From: Bradyrhizobium septentrionale | GTDB taxonomy: Bacteria > Pseudomonadota > Alphaproteobacteria > Rhizobiales > Xanthobacteraceae | Length of the DNA: 64,000 nucleotides | Direction: 5' to 3' | NCBI RefSeq assembly: GCF_011516645.4 | Contig: NZ_CP088285.1 | Location: 2,684,501 to 2,748,500, forward strand | Part shown: in pieces, positions 46,973-55,935 of the stretch | How the letters are laid out: every line of letters begins with the position of its first letter | Numbering within the stretch: the first letter of the stretch is position 1 | Notes under the pieces: generated by a model | Seen by the model: only the letters and a program-made list of their open reading frames with translations | Told to the model about the DNA's origin: nothing | Databases searched by the model: none | Program-made: the position numbers and the translations under genes

Positions 46973-48297
46973 CGGTTATCCAATGTCAGCAACGCGACCA
47001 GCATCAGCACGACCGCAGGTCCGGTCTTCACCAGCGCGCCGAGCGGCTCGATCCAGAGGTCCGGGGTCAGGATCGCTGATCCCATCATGTAGCCGAGCGA
47101 GGCGATGATGCCGACAACAAGACCGAACGCTGCGGTGCGGCGGATCGCGATCAGCACGCCGATGCTCATGTCCATCAGGCTGGTCAGCACGGTCACCGGC
47201 CCGACCAACGCGGGCGGAAAATGGTGTGCGCGCAAGATGCCGGCCGCGGCGTCATAGGAGATCACCAGCGCGATGAAGCCGGACGCCACCCAGAACAGCA
47301 CGAGGCTTGCGACGATCAGCGCCTTGATCAGGAACAGCCGCGCGAACCATTTGTCCTGAATGGTCGCGGGGCGCCCGCCGACGGCTTGCGCGATGGTCTT
47401 CGGCACGATGCCGGTCGCTGCCATCCAGGCTGTGGGATCGCCGGTGACGCCACGGCGCAATTCGGCGATCGCATTGGAGCGCAGCGGCGGCATCCAGCCG
47501 AGCCGGCTCGAGAGATCGCCGAGGCGGGCGCCGAGATCGATCAGGAAGGGCGGCGTCGGAACACGGAAATCCTTCGCCGTGCCGAACGACCAGCGAAACT
47601 GGGCGATGACGCCGCCGAGTGAGATTGGCTGCTGCTGCATCAGGTCCCATGTCACTGCTCGCACCGCTTTGTCGGCGACGTCGCGCGCAGCGAGCCAGGC
47701 GATGGTCGCGGCGATATCCTCGACTGCGACGGGCTGGAACGGCGTCGCCGCCTCATCGGCCGGCAGATCGACCGGCAGCGCCGCCAGCGCACGCAGCATG
47801 GCGCTGCCGCCATAGGCCGAAGGCGCAATGACGAAGCCGGGACGCAGGATCGCGTAGGCGATGCCGGACGCCGCGATCAGCCGTTCAGCCTCGCGCTTGG
47901 TGGTGCTGAAGGCGGTGCGGTCCTCATTGGCGGCGCCGGGAATCGAGATATGGACCAGACGGATGGCGCGGTGGCTGTCGCTGACGGCCTGCAGCAGCCG
48001 CGCCACGAAGTCGCGATGCACCGCGCGTGTGTCGCTGCCCGGGCCGTCCTGCAACACGCCGAGGCAGTTAACGACGACATCGGCCTCATGGGTGCGAAGC
48101 AGCTGCGTCAGCGCCGCAGCATCCATCGACGTGACCGGGAGTTCGAGGTCGGCGGCGCTCATCTTTTGTGCAGGCGTGAAGTGACGCGCGATCCCGATCA
48201 CGTGAAAGCCGCGGGCCCGCAGATCGTCGGTGACGTAGCGCCCGATCAGGCCGGACGCGCCGAGCACGAGGATGTTGTGTGATACGCCGTCACTCAT
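46969..48297 (-). CDS. NAD(P)-binding SDR protein fused to a DoxX-like membrane domain
   Basis: A 442-residue fusion. Residues about 1-300 form an extended-SDR domain (ILVLGASGLIGRYVTDDLRARG at 10-31; FSTTKREAERLI with the catalytic-type K). Residues about 310-440 hold four helices of DoxX type (LFLIKALIVASLVLFWVASGFIAL; SLMDMSIGVLIAI). This fusion is known in proteobacteria, and the role is undefined but probably membrane redox. It overlaps the DCC gene and follows the DUF2269 gene by 7 bases. Confidence 0.87.
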   Translation of the reverse strand: MSDGVSHNILVLGASGLIGRYVTDDLRARGFHVIGIARHFTPAQKMSAADLELPVTSMDAAALTQLLRTHEADVVVNCLGVLQDGPGSDTRAVHRDFVARLLQAVSDSHRAIRLVHISIPGAANEDRTAFSTTKREAERLIAASGIAYAILRPGFVIAPSAYGGSAMLRALAALPVDLPADEAATPFQPVAVEDIAATIAWLAARDVADKAVRAVTWDLMQQQPISLGGVIAQFRWSFGTAKDFRVPTPPFLIDLGARLGDLSSRLGWMPPLRSNAIAELRRGVTGDPTAWMAATGIVPKTIAQAVGGRPATIQDKWFARLFLIKALIVASLVLFWVASGFIALVISYDAAAGILRAHHFPPALVGPVTVLTSLMDMSIGVLIAIRRTAAFGLVVGIIASLGYMMGSAILTPDLWIEPLGALVKTGPAVVLMLVALLTLDNR

Positions 48298-48304
48298 GGG
48301 AGTC

Positions 48305-48736
48305 CTAAACGGGTTTCGCGATCATCAGCCACAGGATGATCATCACCGATCCGAAGCCGGGAATCCCGAACAGGAACCAGCGGCGAAACAGCGCAAAGTA
48401 GCGCGGCGGCAGCGGGTGGCCCTTGTCGGCCGCCTCGTGCGCGAGGTCGCGCATCTCCATCTGCATGAAGATGACGGGAACCCAGAACACACCGGCCAGC
48501 GCGTAGAGTGCGAGCGAAACCAATAGCCAGCGCTCGGTAAGGCTCGTTGCCGACAGCATCATCAGCAGTCCGCCGCTCACCGGCTGCAGCAGCACGGCGC
48601 TCAGCGTGAAGATCATGTCCGCGATCACGACGATCGCCGCCGTTCGTGCGATGAAAGCCGCATCACGCGTGCGATGCGCCATCAGCATGAAGAAGGCGAT
48701 CCCGGTCCCGGTGCCGAGGATCACGATGGCGCACAT
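48305..48736 (-). CDS. DUF2269 family membrane protein, N-terminus probably frameshifted
   Basis: A 143-residue frame with four helices (IVILGTGTGIAFFMLMAHRT; LLVSLALYALAGVFWVPVIFMQMEMRDLA). DUF2269 proteins normally begin about 11 residues earlier. Those codons exist in another frame: ATG 48767 gives MTLYFLIKYLHV, then the frame is lost. Only four bases (GTGC) lie between the CAT codon for His and the GCC of AIVILG where about nine are expected, consistent with a 5-base deletion. Translation from ATG 48736 would lack the first half of helix 1. First gene of the SDR/DCC cluster. Confidence 0.72.
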   Translation of the reverse strand: MCAIVILGTGTGIAFFMLMAHRTRDAAFIARTAAIVVIADMIFTLSAVLLQPVSGGLLMMLSATSLTERWLLVSLALYALAGVFWVPVIFMQMEMRDLAHEAADKGHPLPPRYFALFRRWFLFGIPGFGSVMIILWLMIAKPV

Positions 48737-48767
48737 GCAGATATTTGATCAGGAAGTAGAGCGTCAT

Positions 48768-49141
48768 CGCGGTCCACCCGCAATTAGGCCGGTTTTGGCG
48801 CGCACAGATACCGCCGCTGCCATAGGCCGGACGGGCGCGAAAATCCACTGCGACGGCGCAGGTGCGGAAGGATCGATGCACCCGCGGCACGCTTTGATTC
48901 GCTTGCGGAATCCCGCCGCCGAATCAAATCCGGATGGGCCTTTTCTGACCTGCGGCATTGTCATAGAGCGCTCGCTATCCACGCTTTTGCACAGCACCGG
49001 ATCGGCGGTTGGTCACTTGAGCCCCGTGAGTGTCCTCTTTCGGTACAAGTATTCATGACACTGATGCAAAAAATCCACACGTTAACCGATAATTAACGAT
49101 GGACCTTGAAGGCCGCGCTCCGACTTGCTTTGATTAGGTCC
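48768..49141. other. Gene-free divergent promoter region
   Basis: This 374-base gap separates the divergent DUF2269 and GNAT genes. A 77-codon minus-strand open frame (48764-48997) has weak start context and odd composition, so I do not call it. The right end (49030-49100) is AT-rich and holds a CtrA-type site. Confidence 0.55.
49082..49097 (+). promoter_or_regulatory. CtrA-type binding site
   Basis: TTAA-CCGATAA-TTAAC exactly fits the TTAA-N7-TTAAC consensus of the alphaproteobacterial cell-cycle regulator CtrA. It lies 45 bases before the GNAT start, in an AT-rich island. Confidence 0.6.
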
Positions 49142-49651
49142 ATGAGCACAACGCTAATCGAGGTCCGGCCGGCCAAAGCTGCAGACGCGGCTGCGGTGGC
49201 GTCTACCCATGACGAAGCCTGGCGCTCGGCGTATCAGGGAATCATCCCCGGCGCCGAACTCGAAAAGCTGATCAATCGCCGTGGCCCGCAGTGGTGGGAC
49301 AGCGCCATCCGCAAGGGCAGCCGCGTCAGCGTGCTGGTGTTCGGCGACAGGATCGCGGGCTACGCTAATTACGGCCGCAACCGCGCCCGCAGCCTGCACT
49401 TCGAAGGCGAGATCTACGAGCTCTATCTGCGGCCGGAATTCCAGGGCCTCGGCTTCGGCCGGCGCCTGTTCGCCTCCGCCCGCCGCGACCTCCTGCAGAG
49501 CGGCCTCAAGAGCATGGTGATCTGGGCGCTCTCCGACAACGAGCCGGCGACCGAGTTTTACCGTGCGCTGGGCGGCCGGATGGTGGCGCGCTCCTCGGAG
49601 CGGTTCGGGCCAAAATCGCTCGACAAGGTCGCTTTCGCCTGGACCAACTGA
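49142..49651 (+). CDS. GNAT family N-acetyltransferase
   Basis: A 169-residue acetyltransferase. IEVRPAKAADAAAVASTHDEAWRSAYQGIIPG opens the protein (split, residues 6-37), and the acetyl-CoA loop is LRPEFQGLGFGRRLFASARRDL (about 96-117, Q/RxxGxG/A). SDNEPATEFYRALGG is motif B. The substrate is unknown. ATG 49142 follows TTAGGT. The CtrA-type box upstream suggests cell-cycle control. Confidence 0.9.
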   Translation: MSTTLIEVRPAKAADAAAVASTHDEAWRSAYQGIIPGAELEKLINRRGPQWWDSAIRKGSRVSVLVFGDRIAGYANYGRNRARSLHFEGEIYELYLRPEFQGLGFGRRLFASARRDLLQSGLKSMVIWALSDNEPATEFYRALGGRMVARSSERFGPKSLDKVAFAWTN

Positions 49652-49715
49652 AAATCCTGCTTCTCTCGCAGCTGCAGCAAGGCTAAACCAGCCTGAGCGT
49701 TGCACGCGACGGCCA

Positions 49716-49735
49716 GCCCGGCCTTACGGCCGGGC
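49716..49735 (+). terminator. Strong hairpin after the GNAT gene
   Basis: GCCCGGCC-TTAC-GGCCGGGC is an 8-base perfect GC stem with a tetraloop, 65 bases after the GNAT stop. Only GGGAGGTTGTTT follows, so termination would be imperfect. It precedes ppa by 78 bases. Confidence 0.5.
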
Positions 49736-49812
49736 GGGAGGTTGTTTCGCGGCCCGGCGGCGCCAATAAAATCACACCGTCCTCAACTTCCAAAGGCCAC
49801 GCGGAGCAATCC

Positions 49813-50343
49813 ATGCGTATCGACGCCATATCGATCGGAAAAAATCCGCCCCACGACGTCAACGTCATCATCGAGGTTGCCGTCGGCGGCGAGCCCATCA
49901 AATACGAAATGGACAAGGAGGCCGGCACGCTCGTGGTGGACCGCTTCCTCTACACGCCGATGCGCTATCCTGGCAATTACGGCTTCATCCCGCACACGCT
50001 GTCCGGCGACGGCGATCCCTGCGACGTGCTGATCGTCAATACCCGCGCGATCGTGCCAGGTGCCGTGATGAGCGTCCGCGTGGTCGGCGTGCTGCTGATG
50101 GAGGACGAGGCCGGCGGTGACGAGAAGATCATCGCGGTGCCGTCATCGAAGCTCACCCAGCGCTACGACAAGGTGCAGAACTACAACGACCTGCCCGACA
50201 TCACGCTGCAGCAGATCCAGCACTTCTTCGAGCACTACAAGGACCTCGAGAAGGGCAAGTGGGTGAAGGTGCTGCGCTGGGGCGACGCCGACGAAGCCCA
50301 CAAGCTGATCCTCGAAGGCATCGAGCGGGCGAAGAAGAAATAG
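49813..50343 (+). CDS. ppa: Inorganic pyrophosphatase
   Basis: A 176-residue soluble family I pyrophosphatase, which drives biosynthesis by hydrolysing PPi. The metal-binding motif [10 protein letters not shown] (about 70-79) and YGFIPHTLS are diagnostic, as are [15 protein letters not shown] and [12 protein letters not shown]. The length is standard. ATG 49813 has GCGGAGCAATCC upstream. Confidence 0.97.
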   Translation: MRIDAISIGKNPPHDVNVIIEVAVGGEPIKYEMDKEAGTLVVDRFLYTPMRYPGNYGFIPHTLSGDGDPCDVLIVNTRAIVPGAVMSVRVVGVLLMEDEAGGDEKIIAVPSSKLTQRYDKVQNYNDLPDITLQQIQHFFEHYKDLEKGKWVKVLRWGDADEAHKLILEGIERAKKK

Positions 50344-50357
50344 ATCTCGCTGCGAGA

Positions 50358-50526
50358 ACTCCCTCGCCCCGCTCTTGCGGGGTCGAGACGAGCGAAGCTC
50401 GCTCTTGGAGGGTTGGGGTGAGGGGCTGCTTCGGCGAGTTGTGAAACGTGAGGAGACCTGTACCCCCTCACCCGGATTGCATCTGACGATGCAATCCGAC
50501 CTCTCCCCGCAAGCGGGGCGAGGTAA
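50358..50526. repeat. Interspersed palindromic repeat, type B copy 4
   Basis: CTCGCCCCGCTCTTGCGGGG...GAGGGTTGGGGTGAGGGG at the left, then CCCCCTCACCCGGATTGCATC-TGAC-GATGCAATCC and CCTCTCCCCGCAAGCGGGGCGAGG at the right. The central GGATTGCATC hairpin is perfect. It lies between convergent ppa and folD. Confidence 0.7.
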
Positions 50527-50532
50527 GAAAGG

Positions 50533-51417
50533 CTAGACCGCCGGCACCGGCAGGCCGGCAATCGCGCAGGCGGCGCGCAGCGTGTTGACCAACAGGCACG
50601 CCACCGTCATTTGGCCGACGCCCCCCGGCACCGGCGTGATCGCGCCGGCGACGCCGAGCGCTTCCTGGAATGCGACGTCGCCGACCAGCTTCGGCTTGCC
50701 GCCGGGCACCGGAATCCGGTTGATGCCGACATCGATCACGGTGGCACCCGGCTTCAGCCAGTCGCCCCGCACTATCTCGGGCTTGCCGACCGCCGCATAG
50801 ACCAGATCGGCCCGGGCGCAGAGCTTTGGCAGGTCGCGCGAGCGCGAATGCGCGATCGTCACCGTCGCATTCTCGTTCAGCAGCAATTGCACCAAGGGAC
50901 GGCCGACCAGATTGGAGCGGCCGATCACGATCGCGTTCATGCCCTCGAGCGAGGCGTGCACGCTCTTGGTCAGGATGATGCAGCCGAGCGGCGTGCAGGG
51001 CGACAGCGCAGCCAGGCCCCCGGCGAGCCGGCCGGCATTGTTCGGATGCAGACCATCGACGTCCTTGGCCGGATCGATCGCGTTGATGATGGTCTCGGTG
51101 TGCAGCGATTTCGGCAGCGGCAGCTGCACCAGGATGCCATGCACCAAGGGATCGCGGTTGAGCCGCGCGATCAGCGCCAGCAGATCGGCCTGCGACACGT
51201 CCTCGGGCAGCTTGTGCTCGAACGAGGCCATGCCGGCGGCCTGGGTCTGGGTATGCTTGCTGCGGACATAGACCTCGCTTGCGGGATCGTGGCCGACCAG
51301 CACGACGGCGAGCCCCGGCGTCAGCGCATGGTCGCGCTTGACGCGGGCAACCTCGTCGGCGACGCGGGCGCGAAGCTCGGCGGCGATGGCTTTTCCGTCG
51401 ATGATGCGGGCGGTCAT
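50533..51417 (-). CDS. folD: Bifunctional methylene-THF dehydrogenase/methenyl-THF cyclohydrolase
   Basis: A 294-residue enzyme of one-carbon metabolism. The active-site Lys is in [14 protein letters not shown] (Y-x3-K, about 50), followed by [22 protein letters not shown], the NADP loop [16 protein letters not shown] and [13 protein letters not shown]. All are standard FolD blocks. It is followed upstream on the same strand by DUF167 and yggT genes, with 1 base between folD start and the DUF167 stop. Confidence 0.97.
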   Translation of the reverse strand: MTARIIDGKAIAAELRARVADEVARVKRDHALTPGLAVVLVGHDPASEVYVRSKHTQTQAAGMASFEHKLPEDVSQADLLALIARLNRDPLVHGILVQLPLPKSLHTETIINAIDPAKDVDGLHPNNAGRLAGGLAALSPCTPLGCIILTKSVHASLEGMNAIVIGRSNLVGRPLVQLLLNENATVTIAHSRSRDLPKLCARADLVYAAVGKPEIVRGDWLKPGATVIDVGINRIPVPGGKPKLVGDVAFQEALGVAGAITPVPGGVGQMTVACLLVNTLRAACAIAGLPVPAV

Positions 51418-51418
51418 G

Positions 51419-51754
51419 TCAGTCCTTCGTCTCCTGGTTCGGCCCGGCCGCCGTCAACTTCCGCAATGTTTCGCCAAGCCCTTTCGGGTCGCCGTCGACG
51501 GCGATCTGCTTCAGCCGCGAGGTGGCGCCGGACAACAGCTTCACCCTGGCCTTGGGCACGCCGAGCGCCTTGGCCAACAACTCGGTCACCGCGCGATTGG
51601 CCTCGCCGCCTTCGGCAATGGCGCGCACCCTGACCTTCACCACCGAGCGGCCATTGGCCAGCGTCTCGATCCCGTCGATGTCGTCGCGGCCACCGCGCGG
51701 CGTCACGCGCAGGGCGATGCTGATGCCCTCGGTGGAATAGCGCCAAGGATCCAT
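51419..51754 (-). CDS. DUF167 (YggU) family protein
   Basis: A 111-residue protein of the YggU/DUF167 fold. [68 protein letters not shown] (in pieces) is the family core. Its role is unknown, but it often neighbours yggT, as here. ATG 51754 is preferred over TTG 51760. Its stop is 1 base before folD, so co-expression is likely. Confidence 0.93.
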   Translation of the reverse strand: MDPWRYSTEGISIALRVTPRGGRDDIDGIETLANGRSVVKVRVRAIAEGGEANRAVTELLAKALGVPKARVKLLSGATSRLKQIAVDGDPKGLGETLRKLTAAGPNQETKD

Positions 51755-51791
51755 TACCAAGGCTCCATCAGCGAGGCTCCATCGCGAAGGA

Positions 51792-52082
51792 TCAGATCAC
51801 ATTGGGATAGATGTAATAGGCGATCACCCGCTGGATGAACATGATGATCAGGATCACGATGATCGGCGAGATATCGAGCCCGCCCAGATTCGGCATCACG
51901 TTGCGAATCGGCCGCAGCACCGGCTCGGTGATCCGGTACAGGAACTCGGCCACCGCGGAGACGAACTGGTTGCGCGTGTTGACGACGTTGAAGGCGACCA
52001 GCCAGGACAGGATAGCGGAGGCGATCAGCAGCCAGACATAGAGGTCGAGGATGATGATGACGATGTCGAGAACAGCGCGCAT
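51792..52082 (-). CDS. YggT family membrane protein
   Basis: A 96-residue protein with two or three helices. LDIVIIILDLYVWLLIASAILSWLVAFNVVN and YRITEPVLRPIRNVMPNLGGLDISPIIVILIIMFIQ (each given in outline) are the typical YggT halves, with the EPxLxPIR motif between helices. The family is linked to osmotic stress and division in some bacteria. ATG 52082 is chosen; upstream codons are not YggT-like. First of yggT-yggU-folD. Confidence 0.93.
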   Translation of the reverse strand: MRAVLDIVIIILDLYVWLLIASAILSWLVAFNVVNTRNQFVSAVAEFLYRITEPVLRPIRNVMPNLGGLDISPIIVILIIMFIQRVIAYYIYPNVI

Positions 52083-52304
52083 ATGATGGGGGCTCGCGGG
52101 TGGGACGACCAATTGAGGCGCAACGAGACCGGACTGAGCCGCCATCGCGCTTCTTGTTTGAGCAGGATCTTTTCGGAAAACCGCTCCACACTTTGCGCTG
52201 GCGCGGCCGTACCGGTCCGGATCACGCTCTAAATATCGGTTCATCCCCCCGCAAACAAGGGAAGTTCCCGGCGGTAAAGGCCGAAAACCGCTGTTTCAGC
52301 GTTC

Positions 52305-52332
52305 TTGACTTGGCCTTGGGCGGGACTGTAAA
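52305..52332 (+). promoter_or_regulatory. Promoter of tRNA-Ala
   Basis: TTGACT at 52305-52310 and TGTAAA at 52327-52332 are 16 bases apart. The predicted start is about 40 bases before the mature tRNA 5' end, a plausible leader. Confidence 0.55.
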
Positions 52333-52379
52333 TGGCGCCCGACTGACGGCCGGGATACTCAGCAACACCCGGCCGCAAT

Positions 52380-52455
<76 letters not shown>

Positions 52456-52574
52456 GCCTTCGCTCGCTTCGCGAGCTTCGGCTAGGCAAGCCCTCTCGTA
52501 GCGAAGGCTGCCTCGTCGTAGCCCGAAGGGCGAAGACGGGCTGGTTGCAGCAAACTCAAGCCCAACCCTCCCCC

Positions 52575-53384
52575 TCACGTCCCGGTAAACCTTGGCGGCC
52601 GCTTCTCCACAAAGCTCGCGACGCCTTCCCTGAAATCATTGCCTTTCAGCGCGATCTGCATCTCGCGGTTGGCGTCGATGGTGGCTTCGGCGAGTGTCTG
52701 GAACGGCACGTCATAGACCTGGCGCTTGATCACAGCGATCGCGCTCGGCGAGACGAAATCGGCGAGGTCGCGGGCATAGGCGTAGGTTTCCTCGCGCAGC
52801 TTGTCCGGCGAAGAGAGCCGGTTGACGAGGCCGATGCGCAGCGCCTCCTCGGCCGACACGCGCCGCGCCGACATCAACAGATCGAGCGCGTTGGCGTGGC
52901 CGACGATGCGCGGCAGCATCCAGCTGATGCCGTGCTCGGCGATCAACCCGCGCCGCGCAAAGGCGGTGGTGAACACCGCGCTGTCGGCGGCGAAGCGCAG
53001 ATCGCAATAGAGCGCGTGGACCAGGCCGATGCCTGCCGTGGCGCCGTTGAGCATTGCGATCACGGGCTTCTTGATGGCGGGGTAATAGGCATAGCGCGTC
53101 TGCCAGTCGGCGCGCCGGTTCATGTCGAACGCAACGCCCTCGCCGCGCCTGACCTCGTTGGGATCGATCCCCTTCAACGCTTCCATGTCGGCGCCGGCGC
53201 AGAAGCCGCGGCCCGCGCCGGTCAGCACGATGACGCGAACATTGTCGTCGCTGGCGGCCGCCTCCATCGCGTGGCGCACGTCGCGCTCCATGATCGCCGT
53301 CCACGCATTCATGCGGTCGGGGCGGTTCAGCGTGATGGTCGCGATCCTGTCGCTGACGTCGTAGAGGATGTGTTCATAGCTCAC
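52575..53384 (-). CDS. Enoyl-CoA hydratase/isomerase family protein
   Basis: A 269-residue crotonase. ATITLNRPDRMNAWT (about 14-28), the oxyanion loop GRGFCAGADMEAL (about 64-76) and NGATAGIGLVHALYCDLRFA (about 108-127) are characteristic. The second catalytic Glu is probably in FARRGLIAEHGIS. It hydrates or isomerises acyl-CoA esters in fatty-acid or aromatic degradation. GTG 53384 follows AGGGAGATCGCC. An IS element lies about 90 bases upstream. Confidence 0.93.
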   Translation of the reverse strand: MSYEHILYDVSDRIATITLNRPDRMNAWTAIMERDVRHAMEAAASDDNVRVIVLTGAGRGFCAGADMEALKGIDPNEVRRGEGVAFDMNRRADWQTRYAYYPAIKKPVIAMLNGATAGIGLVHALYCDLRFAADSAVFTTAFARRGLIAEHGISWMLPRIVGHANALDLLMSARRVSAEEALRIGLVNRLSSPDKLREETYAYARDLADFVSPSAIAVIKRQVYDVPFQTLAEATIDANREMQIALKGNDFREGVASFVEKRPPRFTGT

Positions 53385-53472
53385 GGCGATCTCCCTTTGC
53401 TTGTTGTGATGCCTTGTCTTGTTCTGATGAGCTCGCGCGGCCATGCGGCCGCGCGCTGCAGCCGTGGCGAGA

Positions 53473-54924
53473 CTAGGAGCTTGTCTGGATAGTCGCTGTT
53501 CAAATCTGGTCGGGTCTGATTCAACATTGGGCGATGAGCAAGTATTTTCGGCCTTGGAACATCGATCAGACGCTGCTTCTGCCGCCGAATGTGCAGGACT
53601 TCGTGCCGAAAGGCCATGTCTCGCGGTTTATGGTTGATCTGGTGCGGGAGAGCCTCGATCTCAGGGAGATCATGGGCAGCTATGTGAGCGGGCTTGGGCA
53701 GCCGCCGTTTGATCCGCGGATGATGGTGGCGCTGCTGCTGCATAGCTATGCGAGTGGGCTGTATTCGTCGCGTCGGATTGCCAAGGCCTGCCGGGAGCGG
53801 AACGATTTTGTGATGATCGTGGCGCTGGATGCGCCGGATTTTCGGACGATCAGCGACTTTCGCAAGCGACATTTGAAGGCGCTCGGCGCGCTATTCGTGC
53901 AGGTTCTGAAGTTGTGCGAGACGGCCGGGCTGGTCAAGCTCGGTCATGTCGCGCTGGATGGTACGAAGATCAAGGCGAACGCGTCGAAACACAAGGCGAT
54001 GAGTTATGAGCGCATGAAGAAGCGCGAGGCGGAATTGAAGGCCGAGGTCGCTCGCATGCTGGCGGCCGCCGAGGCGGCGGATGCCTCGGAGGATGAGACT
54101 TTCGGCAACAGCGACGAACTGCCGGACTGGACCGTCGACAAGCAGAAACGGCTGGCGAAGATCCAGCAAGCGATGGCGGCGCTGGAAGCGGACGCCAAAC
54201 TGGCGGCGGAGGAAGAGCGCCGCATCGAGGCCGAAAAGGAACAGCAGCGCCAGGCCGAAGGCCGCAAGAAGCCGGGCAAACCGGCGGCGCTGCCATCGGA
54301 GGAACCCAATCCCAAGGCGCAACGCAACTTCACCGATCCGGAAAGCCGCATCATGAAGTCGAAGGATGGCTTCGTTCAGGCCTATAATGCCCAGGCGGCC
54401 GTCGATGCACATGCCCAGATCATTGTCGCGCAAGAACTGACCCAGCACGGCAGCGATCAGGGCCAGTTGGTGCCCCTGATCGAGGCCATCGAGAGCAATC
54501 TTGGCCGCAAGCCGCGGCAGGCCTCAGCGGATTCCGGCTACTGCAGCGAAGCCAATCTCGAAGCGCTCGACACACGCAGCATCGATGGCTATGTCGCGCC
54601 CGGACGCGCCAAGCACCCGACAGTAGCGAACGGAAAAGTCGGCGGCCCGCTGACACAGGCCATGCGAAAGAAGATCGACGATGGCGGCTTCGAAACACCC
54701 TACCGATTGCGAAAGCAAGTGGTGGAGCCGGTGTTCGGGCAGATCAAACAGGCAAGAGGCTTCCGCCAGTTCCTGTTGCGGGGCATCGAGAAAGTGCGCG
54801 CCGAGTGGACAATGATCTGCACCGTCCATAACCTCCTCAAGCTGTTCAACCTCGCAAACGCAGCCTGAGCCTGCTACTCTACAACAAATGCCCGTCACGA
54901 AAACATATCTGGACGGGCTCCTAG
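53473..54924 (+). mobile_element. IS1182-family insertion sequence with CTAG duplication
   Basis: The element spans 53477-54920 (1444 bases). Its ends begin GAGCTTGTCTGGATA and, reversed, GAGCCCGTCCAGATA, 15-base inverted repeats with four mismatches. CTAG flanks it at 53473-53476 and 54921-54924, the likely 4-base target duplication. It carries one intact transposase gene. It sits between genes and breaks none; joining the flanks across one CTAG restores an ordinary spacer. Confidence 0.85.
53534..54868 (+). CDS. IS1182 family transposase
   Basis: A 444-residue DDE transposase. The N-terminal DUF772-type domain has FVPKGHVSRFMVDLV and PRMMVALLLHSYASGLYSSRRIA. The catalytic region shows ALDGTKIKANASKH, a long charged coiled-coil insert (about 155-265), ADSGYCSEANLEAL with the second Asp, and YRLRKQVVEPVFGQIKQARGFRQF with the catalytic Glu. 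The frame is intact, so the element may still move. Codon use is slightly less GC-biased than its neighbours in the first third. Confidence 0.95.
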   Translation: MSKYFRPWNIDQTLLLPPNVQDFVPKGHVSRFMVDLVRESLDLREIMGSYVSGLGQPPFDPRMMVALLLHSYASGLYSSRRIAKACRERNDFVMIVALDAPDFRTISDFRKRHLKALGALFVQVLKLCETAGLVKLGHVALDGTKIKANASKHKAMSYERMKKREAELKAEVARMLAAAEAADASEDETFGNSDELPDWTVDKQKRLAKIQQAMAALEADAKLAAEEERRIEAEKEQQRQAEGRKKPGKPAALPSEEPNPKAQRNFTDPESRIMKSKDGFVQAYNAQAAVDAHAQIIVAQELTQHGSDQGQLVPLIEAIESNLGRKPRQASADSGYCSEANLEALDTRSIDGYVAPGRAKHPTVANGKVGGPLTQAMRKKIDDGGFETPYRLRKQVVEPVFGQIKQARGFRQFLLRGIEKVRAEWTMICTVHNLLKLFNLANAA

Positions 54925-54969
54925 CACATCGGCGCAAATGAAACGGCGGCGCGAAATTCCGCGCGGCGG

Positions 54970-55773
54970 CTATTCCGCGGCTTGCAGCATCACCGGCTGC
55001 GGCACGCGCGCGATCCAGCCATCGATGAAACGCTTCAGCCAGGCGCGCTCGGCGGCATCGTGCACGGCGCGCTCAGTGAAGTGCAGATGGCCCGGTTGAG
55101 CGCCCGGCGAATCCATCCGCACACACCCGCGTGTGGTCCAGCGATGCATCATCGCGTAGGTCACGTCGGGATGGAATTGCAGGCCGAAGGCGTTGCCGAA
55201 CTGGAACGCCTGCACCGGGAAATCATCGCCCGCGGCGAGCAGCTCCGCGCCGTCGGGCAATCGAAATCCTTCGCCATGCCAGTGATAGACGCGCGCCGGC
55301 CAGTCCGGGCACAATGCGCGGCCCGCCGCCGAAGGCCTGATCGGGTAATAGCCGACCTCGACCCGGCCTTGCCGATGCGGCGCGACGTCGGCGCCGAGCT
55401 GCCGCGCCAGCATCTGGGCGCCGAGGCAGATACCCAGGAACGGGCGCTGCTCGCGCAGCGGGATCGCGATCCAGTCGATCTCGCGCCGCACATAGTCGTC
55501 GGGATCGTTGGCGCTCATCGGGCCACCGAAGATCACCGCGCCGGCATGCGCCTCGAGCGTGTCGGGCAGCGCATCGCCGAAGCGCGGACGGCGGATATCG
55601 AGGGGGTAGCCCAGCGCGCGCAGCGCGTTGCCGATCCGGCCGGGCGTCGATGTCTCCCGATGCAGCACGATCAGCACCGGCCGTAGCAACGCTTGGTCCG
55701 CCGGCGTGACCGCGGCCGGCCTTCGGCTCGCGAAGGGCACCACGACACGGCTTTGGTCAGACCGGAACGACAT
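54970..55773 (-). CDS. Class I glutamine amidotransferase-like protein
   Basis: A 267-residue protein with a GATase1 domain. The nucleophile Cys is in FLGICLGAQMLARQLG (about 115-130), and AVIFGGPMSAND and YHWHGEGFRLP are further blocks. The His of the triad is in LQFHPDVTYAMMHRW, where Asp replaces the usual Glu of HPE. Such stand-alone members hydrolyse glutamine or act on peptides or gamma-glutamyl compounds. The first 30 residues are an extra basic segment. No synthetase partner is nearby. Confidence 0.87.
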   Translation of the reverse strand: MSFRSDQSRVVVPFASRRPAAVTPADQALLRPVLIVLHRETSTPGRIGNALRALGYPLDIRRPRFGDALPDTLEAHAGAVIFGGPMSANDPDDYVRREIDWIAIPLREQRPFLGICLGAQMLARQLGADVAPHRQGRVEVGYYPIRPSAAGRALCPDWPARVYHWHGEGFRLPDGAELLAAGDDFPVQAFQFGNAFGLQFHPDVTYAMMHRWTTRGCVRMDSPGAQPGHLHFTERAVHDAAERAWLKRFIDGWIARVPQPVMLQAAE

Positions 55774-55935
55774 TGCCTCTGCTTGAAGATTTGGCCTCTG
55801 CTTGAAGATTCGGCACGTAAGGCGCGATCATAGCTAAGCGGTCGTTAACATCGTGTGAGTTTGCGCACACCCGTGCGAAGCAAATCGCGGGCCAGAAACA
55901 GCCTTAACAGCGATGCTGGGGGTGTTTTGGAAGCT

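Noticed and set aside
48764..48997. 77-codon minus-strand frame upstream of DUF2269
   Set aside because: It has no ribosome site and no recognisable features, and it overlaps the DUF2269 start region.
53385..54969. Genomic island or phage around the IS element
   Set aside because: Flanking genes are ordinary chromosomal ones; there is no integrase, tRNA-end duplication or phage gene.
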